A DNA stretch of 64,000 bases from contig JAIOPP010000074.1 in NCBI GenBank assembly GCA_021413845.1, positions 1-64,000 of the forward strand, in the 5' to 3' direction. Shown one piece after another: positions 25,498 to 34,399 of this stretch. Origin of the DNA: Planctomycetia bacterium. Lineage in GTDB: Bacteria > Planctomycetota > Planctomycetia > Pirellulales > PNKZ01. A program made the position numbers and the translations under genes. The notes under the pieces are model-generated. The model was given only the letters and a program-made list of their open reading frames with translations, was not told the DNA's origin and made no database searches. Position 1 is the first letter of the stretch. Each line of letters opens with the position of its first letter.

Positions 25498-27582
25498 TTA
25501 TCGTGCCGCAGCCGTCTTGGCCGGGGCCGCCGGCGGCTCGTCTTTCGGGCGGACTTCCCACCGCTCGCCGAAGAAATCGGCCGCCGCGATCTTCCCCGGC
25601 AGAACCGGATCGGGCTTCTGACGAAGATCGACGACCGCCCAATCGGGCAGCATCGGCACCTGGCGGGCATTGTTCAAATAAGCGTATTCGCGAAACGTGA
25701 ACGAGCTGTTCGTCACCACGTAACGGTTCGGGTTCAACGGGTTCGGGTAGATCAGAATCGGCGCGTGATGCTCGGCCGCGAACTTGCTTTCGACTTCGCC
25801 GGAGCCGACGACGAGCGAGTCGCCGGAGTATTTCAGAGGCAACTTATCGGCGATGCGGGCCCACACGGAGTTGGCTTGGTCGTCGCCCCAGAGAACGAGA
25901 TTCGCGCCGGCGATGTCGGCGTCGGTGATCTCTTTGTCGAGCTTCACACGGGCCTGTCCGCGAAAGTGGCGGCGCCAATGTTCGATCGCTCGTTCAAGCT
26001 CGGCTTTGCTCCAGGCGTCGACCAACTCGCTCCGGCATTTACCGCTCGGGCGGACGAAGATGAAGGAGTCCATGAAGGCGTCGTCGATCGGTCCTTGCAG
26101 GTCGTGGCGTTTGACGAGCCCTTCGACGGGGGCCGGCCCGAGCTTCCAATCTTCTCCGACCTTGTGCAACTGCATCCGGCAACCACGGTCGCTCTGCAAG
26201 CCCGGCCCGGCGATCGTTTGCCCGTCGACTTCGAGCTCGATCGGTTGATCGAAGGCCGTGCTCAAGAGCGCGCCGGGCGGATAGTCGACCGTGAAGGCCG
26301 TGACGTTCGACGTCGAAACGGTGTACTCGTTCCACTCCAAGCGAGCGGGCTCCCAATGCCGCCCGACGGCGTCGATCGCGTACTGTCCGGCGACGTTGTA
26401 TTTGAGCGTGTAAGTGACGAACGCGCCGGTTACGGGAAGGGCGTCTTTCGGGCTCCTGAGAATGCTCGTCATGCGGCGTTCGATTTCGTCGCGCGCCTTA
26501 GGCTCAAAGGAGTGGCCGGTCTTCGGGCCGATGATGTGGGTGAGCTCCAAGCCTTCTTCGGCGAGCGCCGCAGCCATGATGTCGGCCGCTTGCTTCTGCT
26601 TGTCGTTCTCGCCGCTGTAGGCCACGGTCGGGCAAAGATAAAGATTCACGGCCCAATCGGGACAGTCGTACAGATGCAGCAGGCTTTGCTGATACACGGT
26701 CGGGTTGATCTTTTCGTTTTGAAACTTCGCCAAGAAATCAGGCGTTTCGCTGAAGCCGGCGCCGGGATTCGCCGCGACCCATAACGTCGGGTAGTGGACG
26801 GCGAGATGCCATGTCGATGCGCCCCCCATCGAGAAGCCGCGCACGCTGATCAGGTCGTCGTTGATCTTGTAGTGCTTCTTCACGCTCTCGAGCGCTTCGA
26901 AGACGTCTGTTTCGCCGGCAAACTTGTTGGCGTTCGAGTAGCGACCATAAGGATGCAGGACGATCGTATCTTCCGGCGCGAACGTGCCGACTTTCTTGCG
27001 GCGATCTTGGAGGAAGTTGACCTCGCTCAGCGTTTCGCCTCGGCCATGGAACCAGAAGTCGAGCCGATAGCGATAAGGGCCCGGCACGTAGCTCGACGGT
27101 ATCACTAGGCCGTACGGTTGCACGGAATGATCGATCTTCGAGACGTAGCCGCGAACGACGAGGCCGGTCTGCGTCGTCCACGGAGCGCGCCCTGCGGCGA
27201 GGTCCGTGGCGCGCTGCTTCCCTTCGGCGAGAAGTTCGAGCGCCGCGGCGGTTTCCTTGAGGTCGAAGAACTCTTGATAGGTGAGTGCCGCGGCGACCGC
27301 TTCGCGATAGATGCGCACGTCGGGCAAGAGCTCGAGCACGCGCGGTTCTTTCGATTTCAAGAGGGGCGCGAGTGCGTCGTCGAGCTCCTTCAAGCCGGCT
27401 TCGAGCTCCGCTTTCGTTGCGGCCGGCAACTCGACGCCGAGCTTCGGAATGCGCCGCACATCGGCAGGCTTGTTGTCGGTCGGACCATCGGCACGAACAT
27501 TCGCCGGCGAGGCAACCAGCAGGCAGAAAATGCCGAGCAGCGACGACAACGGTGCGGCGGCGAAGGGAAAGCGGCGAGACAT
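25498..27582 (-). CDS. Exported alpha/beta hydrolase (prolyl-oligopeptidase-like esterase)
   Basis: 694 residues with a signal peptide (LLGIFCLLVASPANVRA). After an N-terminal helical part (~35-150), residues ~165-400 form an alpha/beta hydrolase: LDFWFHGRGE as oxyanion strand, VRGFSMGGAST with the nucleophile Ser in G-x-S-x-G, and a late His in GPKTGHSF. The C-terminal ~290 residues are beta-rich and include NPNRYVVTNSSFTFREY. Planctomycetes have many such secreted hydrolases; polysaccharide ester or peptide substrates are both possible. It is followed by the amidohydrolase and preceded by a small secreted protein. Confidence 0.82.
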   Translation of the reverse strand: MSRRFPFAAAPLSSLLGIFCLLVASPANVRADGPTDNKPADVRRIPKLGVELPAATKAELEAGLKELDDALAPLLKSKEPRVLELLPDVRIYREAVAAALTYQEFFDLKETAAALELLAEGKQRATDLAAGRAPWTTQTGLVVRGYVSKIDHSVQPYGLVIPSSYVPGPYRYRLDFWFHGRGETLSEVNFLQDRRKKVGTFAPEDTIVLHPYGRYSNANKFAGETDVFEALESVKKHYKINDDLISVRGFSMGGASTWHLAVHYPTLWVAANPGAGFSETPDFLAKFQNEKINPTVYQQSLLHLYDCPDWAVNLYLCPTVAYSGENDKQKQAADIMAAALAEEGLELTHIIGPKTGHSFEPKARDEIERRMTSILRSPKDALPVTGAFVTYTLKYNVAGQYAIDAVGRHWEPARLEWNEYTVSTSNVTAFTVDYPPGALLSTAFDQPIELEVDGQTIAGPGLQSDRGCRMQLHKVGEDWKLGPAPVEGLVKRHDLQGPIDDAFMDSFIFVRPSGKCRSELVDAWSKAELERAIEHWRRHFRGQARVKLDKEITDADIAGANLVLWGDDQANSVWARIADKLPLKYSGDSLVVGSGEVESKFAAEHHAPILIYPNPLNPNRYVVTNSSFTFREYAYLNNARQVPMLPDWAVVDLRQKPDPVLPGKIAAADFFGERWEVRPKDEPPAAPAKTAAAR

Positions 27583-27678
27583 CGGCAGAGGCTCCAGTTC
27601 ACGATTCCGGCAAAGCGCGAGACCGTGAAACTACCGCAGACCGGGGGCCAGAGCAATCGGCCGGAGCAAAACGGAGGA

Positions 27679-28026
27679 CTAAAGCGTAACGCCGAGCTTC
27701 GCGGCGCGCTTGCGGATCGCGAATTGGAAATAAATGAACGGATAATGCGAGCTCTGCGAGCGCGCATAGTCGAATGTCTCGTTCACCATTTTCTGCGGGA
27801 TCGAACCGTTGTCGATGTTCGCGACCACTGTCTGAATGAACGTGAAATCGCTCGGGCGACGAGCCTTCAGCCCCTTCTCCAGCTGTTGCTTGAACGTGAA
27901 CGATGGAGAAAGCCCTTTGCCGAGCGTCGGGGGCTCGGCAATCAGACGAGCCGCATGCGCGAAGCCCGATAAGACGACCGCCGACAGCAGGGCGCAACGA
28001 GCGAAGAAGGTACGGCGCGTCGACAT
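27679..28026 (-). CDS. Small secreted protein, unknown
   Basis: 115 residues with a good signal peptide (MSTRRTFFARCALLSAVVLSGFAHA). The mature part has FIQTVVANIDNGSIPQKMVNETFDYARSQSSHYPFIYFQFAIRKRA, a helical segment like small periplasmic proteins seen in planctomycetes. No family is assigned. It lies between the hydrolase and msrA genes on the same strand. Confidence 0.65.
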   Translation of the reverse strand: MSTRRTFFARCALLSAVVLSGFAHAARLIAEPPTLGKGLSPSFTFKQQLEKGLKARRPSDFTFIQTVVANIDNGSIPQKMVNETFDYARSQSSHYPFIYFQFAIRKRAAKLGVTL

Positions 28027-28151
28027 GGTTCACCCTGGAAGTGCGAAGTCTTCCGGGGCTTGTACCTAAGCCGGGTGCGGCGAGCAAGGTCGCTTCGCGC
28101 CGGCAGGCATATGCGAGCGTGCAAGAACATCAGCCGCTCGCACCGACGCTA

Positions 28152-28832
28152 TCACAGGTGGCAGCTGGTCTTGCCGCGCTTTTCGTTGTACTGCTGATGG
28201 TAGCCTTCGGCCGGGTAATACTTCACGAACGGCACGATCTGCGTGACGACCGGTCGGCCCCAGCGCTTGCTATCGTCCAAACGTTGCTTCGCTTCTTCGG
28301 CGGCGAGGCGTTGCGCGTCGCTATGGGCAAACACGACGGAACGGTATTGCGTACCGAAGTCGGGGCCTTGGCTATTGAGCGTCGTCGGGTTGTGGTTCTT
28401 AAAGAAGATGTCGAGCAATTGCGCGTAGGACACCTGCTCGGGATCGAACTCGACCTGTACCACCTCGGCGTGGCCGGTCGCCGAAGTGCAAACGTCTTCG
28501 TAGGTCGGGTTATCCGTCTGCCCGCCGGAGTAGCCGACGGAAGTGCTCAACACGCCGGGGAGAGCGCGGAACGTCGACTCAACACCCCAGAAACATCCGG
28601 CGCCGAAGGTCGCTTGTTCGACTTTGCCGCTCTTCGATTCGGCGATCTTCGAGGTAATCATTTTCTTCGTCTCCTGCGGGGCGTTCTTTTGGATCGAATC
28701 GATCGGCTCGGCGCACGGTTCACCAAACACGGTCGGAGGAATGTTGCCGGCGTAGTACAGAGCCCCCGCTGCAACAGCCGACAACACGCCCATTGCGAGC
28801 ACGGTGGCGACGACGATAAATCGGTTCGTCAT
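28152..28832 (-). CDS. msrA: Peptide methionine-S-sulfoxide reductase MsrA, membrane-anchored
   Basis: 226 residues from the ATG at 28832 (MTNRF); an ATG five codons earlier is possible. An N-terminal hydrophobic helix (IVVATVLAMGVLSAVAAGALYY) anchors or exports it, so it repairs oxidised Met in the periplasm. The catalytic motif GCFWGVES contains the nucleophilic Cys, and YSGG, GHAEVVQVEFDP and KNHNPTTLNSQGPDFGTQYRS are family motifs; two downstream Cys (VCTS, TSCHL) could serve for recycling. There is no msrB domain. It is on the same strand downstream of the NtrC-like regulator. Confidence 0.93.
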   Translation of the reverse strand: MTNRFIVVATVLAMGVLSAVAAGALYYAGNIPPTVFGEPCAEPIDSIQKNAPQETKKMITSKIAESKSGKVEQATFGAGCFWGVESTFRALPGVLSTSVGYSGGQTDNPTYEDVCTSATGHAEVVQVEFDPEQVSYAQLLDIFFKNHNPTTLNSQGPDFGTQYRSVVFAHSDAQRLAAEEAKQRLDDSKRWGRPVVTQIVPFVKYYPAEGYHQQYNEKRGKTSCHL

Positions 28833-28958
28833 GGCGACACTTCCCATCTACGCAAGCTGCTTAGAAACCGTTCGTACGACGGAATCTATTATAGCGGGGT
28901 CGGCGCCGACGTCGCTATGTCGATCGCCATGCCGTCGAAAATCGAATTCGCGGCAGGC

Positions 28959-30338
28959 TCAGACCTCGCCGGTCCACCCTTTCAGGCGGCGTTGCAATGT
29001 GCGGACGGAGATGCCGAGGGCCTCGGCGGCCCGAGTTCGGTTCCCTTCCATCCGTTTCAGAGTCTGCAAAATCACCGATTTTTCGAGCCGCGAAAGTTGC
29101 AGATCGTCGGCCGCCGAGCTTTCGTCGGCCGGTTCGGCGACCGCACCTTCCGGTCGTATTCCGGCGATGTTCGCCGGCAGGTCGTGCAGCGTCAGTTCTT
29201 GCGATGCCGACAGCACGATCATGCTCTCCAGACAGTTGCGCAGCTCGCGCACGTTTCCGGGCCAATCGTAGCTGATGAGAAAGCCGTGCAGCTCGGCAGT
29301 CAGCTTCGGCAGGGGCTTTTGAATGCCCGACGCGAAGCGGGACGCCAAGTGATGCACGAGCAGCGGGATGTCTTCGCGCCGTTCGCGCAGCGGCGGCATC
29401 TCGATCGTGACGACGTTCAGTCGCTGGAACAGCTCTTCGCGAAAGCGTTTCTCTTGCACCATCTTGCGCAGGTTGTTGCTCGACGCCGCGATGAGCCGGG
29501 CGTTGACCATGCGATCTTCGCTGCTGCCGACCCGTTGCACGATCTGCGTTTCGAGAGCGCGCAACAACTTGGCCTGCGACGGCAACGGGAAGCCGCCGAC
29601 TTCGTCGATGAACAACGTGCCGCCGTCGGCCGCTTCGAACCGCCCGATGCGATCGGCCGTGGCGCCGTGGAACGCCCCTTGAACGTGCCCGAAAAGTTCG
29701 CTGTCGATGAGCGCCTCGGGCACGGCGGCGAGATCGATCACGACGAACGGCTTCGCGGCACGGGTGCTATGCGCATGGAGCGCTTCGGCGACCAATTCCT
29801 TGCCGGTGCCGGGCTCACCGACGATGAGGACGATCGAATCGCTCGGGGCGACGCGGCGCACTTGCTGCCGCACGCGCTCGATGCCGGTCGACACGCCGAT
29901 CAACCGTTCGACTCCGTGGGCGACGTCGACGGCCCGAGCGGTGGAAGAACTTTTATCGGCGGCTTCCGCGAGGAGGCATTCGCGAATCAGGTCGAGCAGC
30001 TTCGGAGGGTCGATCGGCTTCGTCAGAAAATCGGTTGCGCCGAGCTTCATGGCGCTCACGGCGGAGTCGACGTCGCCGTAGGCGGTCACGACGATGAAGG
30101 GGGTCGAGGGACGGCGGCCGCGCCACGTGCGCATCAGATCCAAACCGTTTCGCGCACCCATTTTCAGGTCGGTAACGACGAGCGAGACGGGCTCATCGAG
30201 CAACGTCAGCGCGTGGTCCGGGTTGTGCGCCGTGAGGACTTCATAGCCTTCGAGCTTGAGCACGCGGGCCAGCGCTTCGCGCTCGCCCGGCCCATCTTCG
30301 ACGACCAAGATTCGGTGCTTCGCGTGATGATCTTCCAT
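28959..30338 (-). CDS. NtrC-family response regulator with variant GAFTGA loop
   Basis: 459 residues: receiver domain with phospho-acceptor Asp57 and Lys107; AAA+ domain with Walker A GEPGTGKE (174-181) and Walker B GGTLFIDE (239-246); Fis-type helix-turn-helix at the end (TRAAEALGISVRTLQRRL). Such proteins open sigma-54 promoters when phosphorylated. The sigma-54-contact loop, normally GAFTGA, is GAFHGA (221-226): the Thr that touches sigma-54 is His. The region around it also differs (GHVQGAFHGATADRIG). It may use sigma-54 poorly or act in another way. The cognate kinase gene is 51 bases upstream on the same strand, so the pair forms an operon. Confidence 0.92.
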   Translation of the reverse strand: MEDHHAKHRILVVEDGPGEREALARVLKLEGYEVLTAHNPDHALTLLDEPVSLVVTDLKMGARNGLDLMRTWRGRRPSTPFIVVTAYGDVDSAVSAMKLGATDFLTKPIDPPKLLDLIRECLLAEAADKSSSTARAVDVAHGVERLIGVSTGIERVRQQVRRVAPSDSIVLIVGEPGTGKELVAEALHAHSTRAAKPFVVIDLAAVPEALIDSELFGHVQGAFHGATADRIGRFEAADGGTLFIDEVGGFPLPSQAKLLRALETQIVQRVGSSEDRMVNARLIAASSNNLRKMVQEKRFREELFQRLNVVTIEMPPLRERREDIPLLVHHLASRFASGIQKPLPKLTAELHGFLISYDWPGNVRELRNCLESMIVLSASQELTLHDLPANIAGIRPEGAVAEPADESSAADDLQLSRLEKSVILQTLKRMEGNRTRAAEALGISVRTLQRRLKGWTGEV

Positions 30339-30389
30339 ACGTCCGATTCGATGATAATGCGATGGTGTGCGTCGAGGAGGGAGAGCCGT

Positions 30390-31841
30390 TTACGACAATG
30401 CCATTGCCGACGATGAAACCGAAGCGGCGACTTGTTTCGAGGACTTCACCAACGGCAGCTCGACTTGAAATACCGCGCCGCGCGGATTGCCGCGGCGGGC
30501 CGTGATCTTGCCGCCGGCTTCTTCGACGTAGCGTTTGACCAGCGTCAGGCCGAGACCGGTCCCGAGTTCCTTGGTCGAAAAGAACGGATCGAAAATGCGC
30601 TCGGCTTCGGCCGTCGGCAGCCCGACGCCCGTGTCGCTCACAGTGAGCGTCAGCCAATCGCCGGAGCGCTGCAGGTCGACCGCGATGCGCCCCTCGGGCC
30701 CGACCGCTTCCATCGCGTTCTTCAACAAGTTCAGCCCTATTTGGCGAAAGCGACCCCGATCGATTTTGGTGCGGAAGGCATCGGAATCGCCGGCGAGCGA
30801 GAAGTCGATCCGATCGCGCTGCAAGAGCGGAGTGAGAAAGCCGACGACCGAGCGGAGCTCCGTCGACACGTCGATGAGCTCCTGGTGCGCTTGCTCGGGC
30901 CGAGCATATTCCAGCATCGTTCGCAGCAGACCGTCGACTCGATCGATCTCATGAACGGTCTCTTCGATGACGCCCGGCTGGTCCCCTTGATCGCCGGCAT
31001 TTCCGGCGTTGGATAGTTTTTGAATCACATGCAGATTCAAGCGAATCGCATTGAGCGGGTTGCGAATTTCATGCGCGATGCCGCCGGCAAGTTGGCCCAG
31101 ATCGGCGAGGCGACGGACATGCCCCATCGCGACCGCACTTTGCAAGCTGGAAAGGCGCTTCGCGATTTGAAAGAGGGAGAAGCCGGCAAGGAGCACGACG
31201 GCCGAGATAATGAGAAACGCGACAGACCAGCGATAGGTCGTGGCGCGGCGTTTCAAGGCGAGCTCTTGCTCGAACCATTTCAAGTTGAAACCGGAATGGT
31301 AGGTCCCGATTTCCGCGGCGTCTTGAAAAATCGGAATCATAATATCGAGCGCCGTGTCGCCCCCCGTGAGGCGAGGATCGGTCGTTTCGACGACGTCGTC
31401 GCCGGCGATCGGAACCCGTTGCCGATACCAAGAGCCGTCGAGTTTTCCTCCCTCGAGCTTTTGCAGATGATGCACGAGAATGCGCCCGTCGACATCGGTC
31501 AACGCGGCGTAGATCCGGGAAGGGTCGCCTTGAATCGCGCGGATCCATTGCGCATGGAGAAACTGCTTCAACTTCGGTGAGTCGAGCTTGCCGGGTTCAT
31601 TCTCTGAATTCATGATCTCATGAATTCTTAAGACCGAGCGGACGCCATGCGTGCGGAGCGTGTTGACTTTTTCCTGCAGCAAGCTGACGCGGGCCTCTTC
31701 GAAATCGACACTCGCGCCCCAAGCGGCGATCGCCAGCACCGTCAGCAGCGCTAACCCAAACGAAGCGTAAGCGGCGAGCATCCACGGCTGGCGGCGGCTG
31801 GGAAACCGGCTATCGCGATGCAAACCGTCCGCATGCGACAT
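30390..31841 (-). CDS. Membrane sensor histidine kinase
   Basis: 483 residues. Two membrane helices (~21-43 and ~205-226) bracket a periplasmic sensor region of ~160 residues containing ALTDVDGRILVHH, resembling a PAS/Cache-like sensor. The dimerisation helix has LAGGIAHEIRNPLNAI with phospho-acceptor His257. The ATPase domain shows NLLKNAMEAV (N box), DTGVGLP (G1), FFSTKELGTGLGL (F/G2). It phosphorylates the NtrC-like regulator downstream. Signal unknown. Confidence 0.92.
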   Translation of the reverse strand: MSHADGLHRDSRFPSRRQPWMLAAYASFGLALLTVLAIAAWGASVDFEEARVSLLQEKVNTLRTHGVRSVLRIHEIMNSENEPGKLDSPKLKQFLHAQWIRAIQGDPSRIYAALTDVDGRILVHHLQKLEGGKLDGSWYRQRVPIAGDDVVETTDPRLTGGDTALDIMIPIFQDAAEIGTYHSGFNLKWFEQELALKRRATTYRWSVAFLIISAVVLLAGFSLFQIAKRLSSLQSAVAMGHVRRLADLGQLAGGIAHEIRNPLNAIRLNLHVIQKLSNAGNAGDQGDQPGVIEETVHEIDRVDGLLRTMLEYARPEQAHQELIDVSTELRSVVGFLTPLLQRDRIDFSLAGDSDAFRTKIDRGRFRQIGLNLLKNAMEAVGPEGRIAVDLQRSGDWLTLTVSDTGVGLPTAEAERIFDPFFSTKELGTGLGLTLVKRYVEEAGGKITARRGNPRGAVFQVELPLVKSSKQVAASVSSSAMALS

Positions 31842-32081
31842 ACCGAAGCTCTCCCATGCGAATTAATCAACGGCTGCGTAATCGCGGTGAACATGACCAA
31901 GCTCGCACCCGCTTGCGAATAAGAAGTGCGGTCGACCGCATTATGTTTTATTGTCGGCTCGATCCGCAATCGGAGTACCGCCTAACATGGGGAAATGGGC
32001 GCAATACCGCTCGAAGTGCGTCAATTTGTCGCACCGAATCTACGAGACCGAACTTATCGGAGAGACGTCCTAACCGACGGC

Positions 32082-33962
32082 TTAAACCAGCAGTTTTTCA
32101 CGACGAGGACGAGCCTTCGCGCTCGGCTTCGTCGCGTCGAGCGGAGCCGGTTCCGGTTCTCTCGGCAATGGTCGATTCAGCCTCGCATGCGATTCGCCGA
32201 CGACTCGGTATTGCAGCGCTAAGAGGTCGGTAAACGGGCGCTCGATCGGCCACAGGGCGACTCGAATATCGCCCGAGCGGTCGTAGAGGCGGAGCCGCGC
32301 GGAAGCCAATTGCTTGACGAGCCGGGCGCGCAGATCGGTCGTCGCGCCGATATAGAGTCGCTCTCCTTCGGCATTCAGAATGAGATACAAGCCGGGCGCT
32401 TCCGGAATCCCTTTCTCCCAGCGCTTGCCTGCCACGCGCAGCGGGGTCGCGAACTCGGGCTCCGTTTTCTTCAATTGCTCGGCCCGCACGCGCAGCTGCT
32501 TTGCTTCTTTGCGAAGCTTGAGCGCGGTCCAACGATACTCGAACGCCTTCTTACTGCCGCCGAACTTCATGGCGACGTTGTCGAACTCGGCCGCCAGCGC
32601 AGGATCGCAGAGCAATTCATCGATGCCGACCTGCGGATGCGCGGCCGACATCTTCGCGACCCCGATCTCAGCACCGAAGGCAAACGGCTCGCACGCGCTC
32701 CAAGCCAGCTCCGTCGGCATGGTCGTCGGTACGCCCTTGAGCTTGCCGGCCTTCCGCAAGCGAAACAATGTCGCGTTCCACGAGCGCACGTCGCCCGGCA
32801 CATGCAAGGCCCGACAATGCTCGACGAACGCTGCCTGTAGTTTCGGATCGGCCATGACCCGATCGGGCGAGTAGCCATGGCAAGCGCGACGAAATGCTTC
32901 GACGAGGTTCCGCTGCGGATCGTGTTCGATCAACTCCGCTTCCCCGTTCGCTACGACGACCGGCAACGCTTCCGGCTCGGCGACTTCGGGAGCAGCGATC
33001 TCGGGAGCGACGATTTCCGCAGCGGGTTCGACCGGTTGTGCGACTTCGACGATCGCCTCATCTGTTACCGAGACGACTTCCTCAGCAGCTTCCGCCGGCG
33101 CCAGCCCCGGGGTGCGCGGGGCGCTTCGTGTCGGGTCGGCCGATCCTACCAGCGGCGCTCCGACGACTGCTTCTTCCACCCGTCGTCCGCCGCGCTCGGC
33201 ATAGTCGGGCGAGAGCTCGAAGCCGATAAAATCGCGGCCGAGTTTCTTCGCCGTCACTAAGGTCGTCGCGCTCCCCGAGAAGGGATCGAGGACTAAATCT
33301 CCTTCGTGCGAGCAACTCCGCACGATGCGCCCCAACAGTTGCTCGGGCATTTGGCAACCGTGGAAGCCGGCCCGTTCTTTGAAGGTGCCGGCGACGCGCG
33401 GGAAGTACCACGTATCTTCTTCGGCTTGAAAGCAATCGGTGAGATCCTGCGGACGCAGAATCCAGGTGTCGTCCGGCAGCCGCCCTTTGGGGTTCGCGCG
33501 GGTATCGTTGTAAACCAGTTGTCGCGCCGACGGGATCCGATTCTCCGGCGCATCGCCGCGAAACGTAAACGAGGTCGGGTTCTTCACGAAGTAGAACAGG
33601 TGCGCGTGCGAGCGCGTGAACTTGTTCTTGCAATTGACGCCGAACGTGTAGTACCAGACGACCCAACTGCGCGTATGAAAGCCGAGCTCTTGGCTCATCA
33701 GCTTAAGCTCGGCGGCATACTCGTCGCCGATCGCCAGCCAGAACGTGCCGTTCGGTTTCAGCACGCGATGCACGGCCGCGATCCAACCGCGCGACCAATC
33801 CAAATAGTGCTCATGCTCGCGGCGATCGTCGTAGACGTCGTACTTGTAGCCGATGTTGAACGGAGGATCGGCGAACGCCAAGTCGACGATCTCGGCCGGA
33901 AGCGCGTTCAGGCCTGCGACGCAATCGCCGAGATGAATTCGATTGAGGAAATCGGCTGACAT
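32082..33962 (-). CDS. Beta-class DNA methyltransferase fused to a GIY-YIG domain
   Basis: 626 residues. N-terminal methyltransferase (1-265): motif IV DPPF at 32-35, then a target-recognition stretch, and SAM-binding DPFSGSATT at 226-234; motif order IV-before-I marks the beta class, and DPPF favours N6-adenine. Residues ~268-340 are an Ala/Glu/Pro/Val-rich linker. Two related helical units follow (about 363-408 and 445-490), each with xxDPxLxAxF and LRK endings. The C-terminus (520-600) has APGLYLI (GIY part) and LYIGATTDLRARL (YIG and catalytic Arg). The usual Glu of the last helix (LxxE before xxLN) is Gln584, so cleavage activity is doubtful. No restriction gene is adjacent. A solitary methyltransferase or one with a target-binding GIY-YIG module is inferred. 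Confidence 0.88.
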   Translation of the reverse strand: MSADFLNRIHLGDCVAGLNALPAEIVDLAFADPPFNIGYKYDVYDDRREHEHYLDWSRGWIAAVHRVLKPNGTFWLAIGDEYAAELKLMSQELGFHTRSWVVWYYTFGVNCKNKFTRSHAHLFYFVKNPTSFTFRGDAPENRIPSARQLVYNDTRANPKGRLPDDTWILRPQDLTDCFQAEEDTWYFPRVAGTFKERAGFHGCQMPEQLLGRIVRSCSHEGDLVLDPFSGSATTLVTAKKLGRDFIGFELSPDYAERGGRRVEEAVVGAPLVGSADPTRSAPRTPGLAPAEAAEEVVSVTDEAIVEVAQPVEPAAEIVAPEIAAPEVAEPEALPVVVANGEAELIEHDPQRNLVEAFRRACHGYSPDRVMADPKLQAAFVEHCRALHVPGDVRSWNATLFRLRKAGKLKGVPTTMPTELAWSACEPFAFGAEIGVAKMSAAHPQVGIDELLCDPALAAEFDNVAMKFGGSKKAFEYRWTALKLRKEAKQLRVRAEQLKKTEPEFATPLRVAGKRWEKGIPEAPGLYLILNAEGERLYIGATTDLRARLVKQLASARLRLYDRSGDIRVALWPIERPFTDLLALQYRVVGESHARLNRPLPREPEPAPLDATKPSAKARPRREKLLV

Positions 33963-34399
33963 GTGGGCTTCTATCGGTTAAGTGGAGTCGACGTGCGAAG
34001 CACAGGATTTTAGCGCAAGCGGAGCGCGAGCGCAAGCGGTGCGTAACGTGGAACGGCGCCGCGAGGTCGAATCTTCGTCGCACCGCCGAAATAACCGGTT
34101 CGTCGTCCGACCGGCACCTTCGCCCAGGTCGGGCCGTCGTGGAAAGAATGTTCGTAGCGAGCGCGAATGCGTCCCGTTTCACCTGCCGATGCGTGCGAGG
34201 TGTTTTGCGAGTTTTCCGCTGACGCGCAAGCGAAACATCGCTGAAAAACAGTTTGCGACGTTTACCTCGGCCGACTCTTTACCGATTCAAAATCAACGAC
34301 TAACTTGGAGCCTTCTTATTCATCTCGGCGCGCTCGATGAGTGCTTCTCTTTCCTAACACTTCTTCTTCGCTTTTGATTCTACCAGGAACCTTTCGACC
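33963..34399. other. Intergenic region upstream of amtB
   Basis: 437 bases between the divergent methyltransferase and amtB genes. Near 34015-34045 the motif AGCGCAAGCGG occurs twice in tandem. A hairpin CCGACC / GGTCGG lies near 34109-34134. I searched for a sigma-54 -24/-12 site (expected for ammonium genes) and found none. No coding frame is convincing. Confidence 0.5.

Noticed and set aside
24706-26784. A 692-residue plus-strand open frame
   Set aside because: Antisense to the amidohydrolase and hydrolase genes, Arg/Asp/Val-rich composition of a shadow frame, no recognisable motifs.
27903-30416. An 837-residue plus-strand open frame
   Set aside because: Antisense across msrA and the NtrC-like regulator, both well-supported genes on the other strand.
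33963-34399. Sigma-54 promoter before amtB
   Set aside because: Only GGCACC appears near 34120 with no GC element at the right spacing; the consensus -24/-12 pair is not met.
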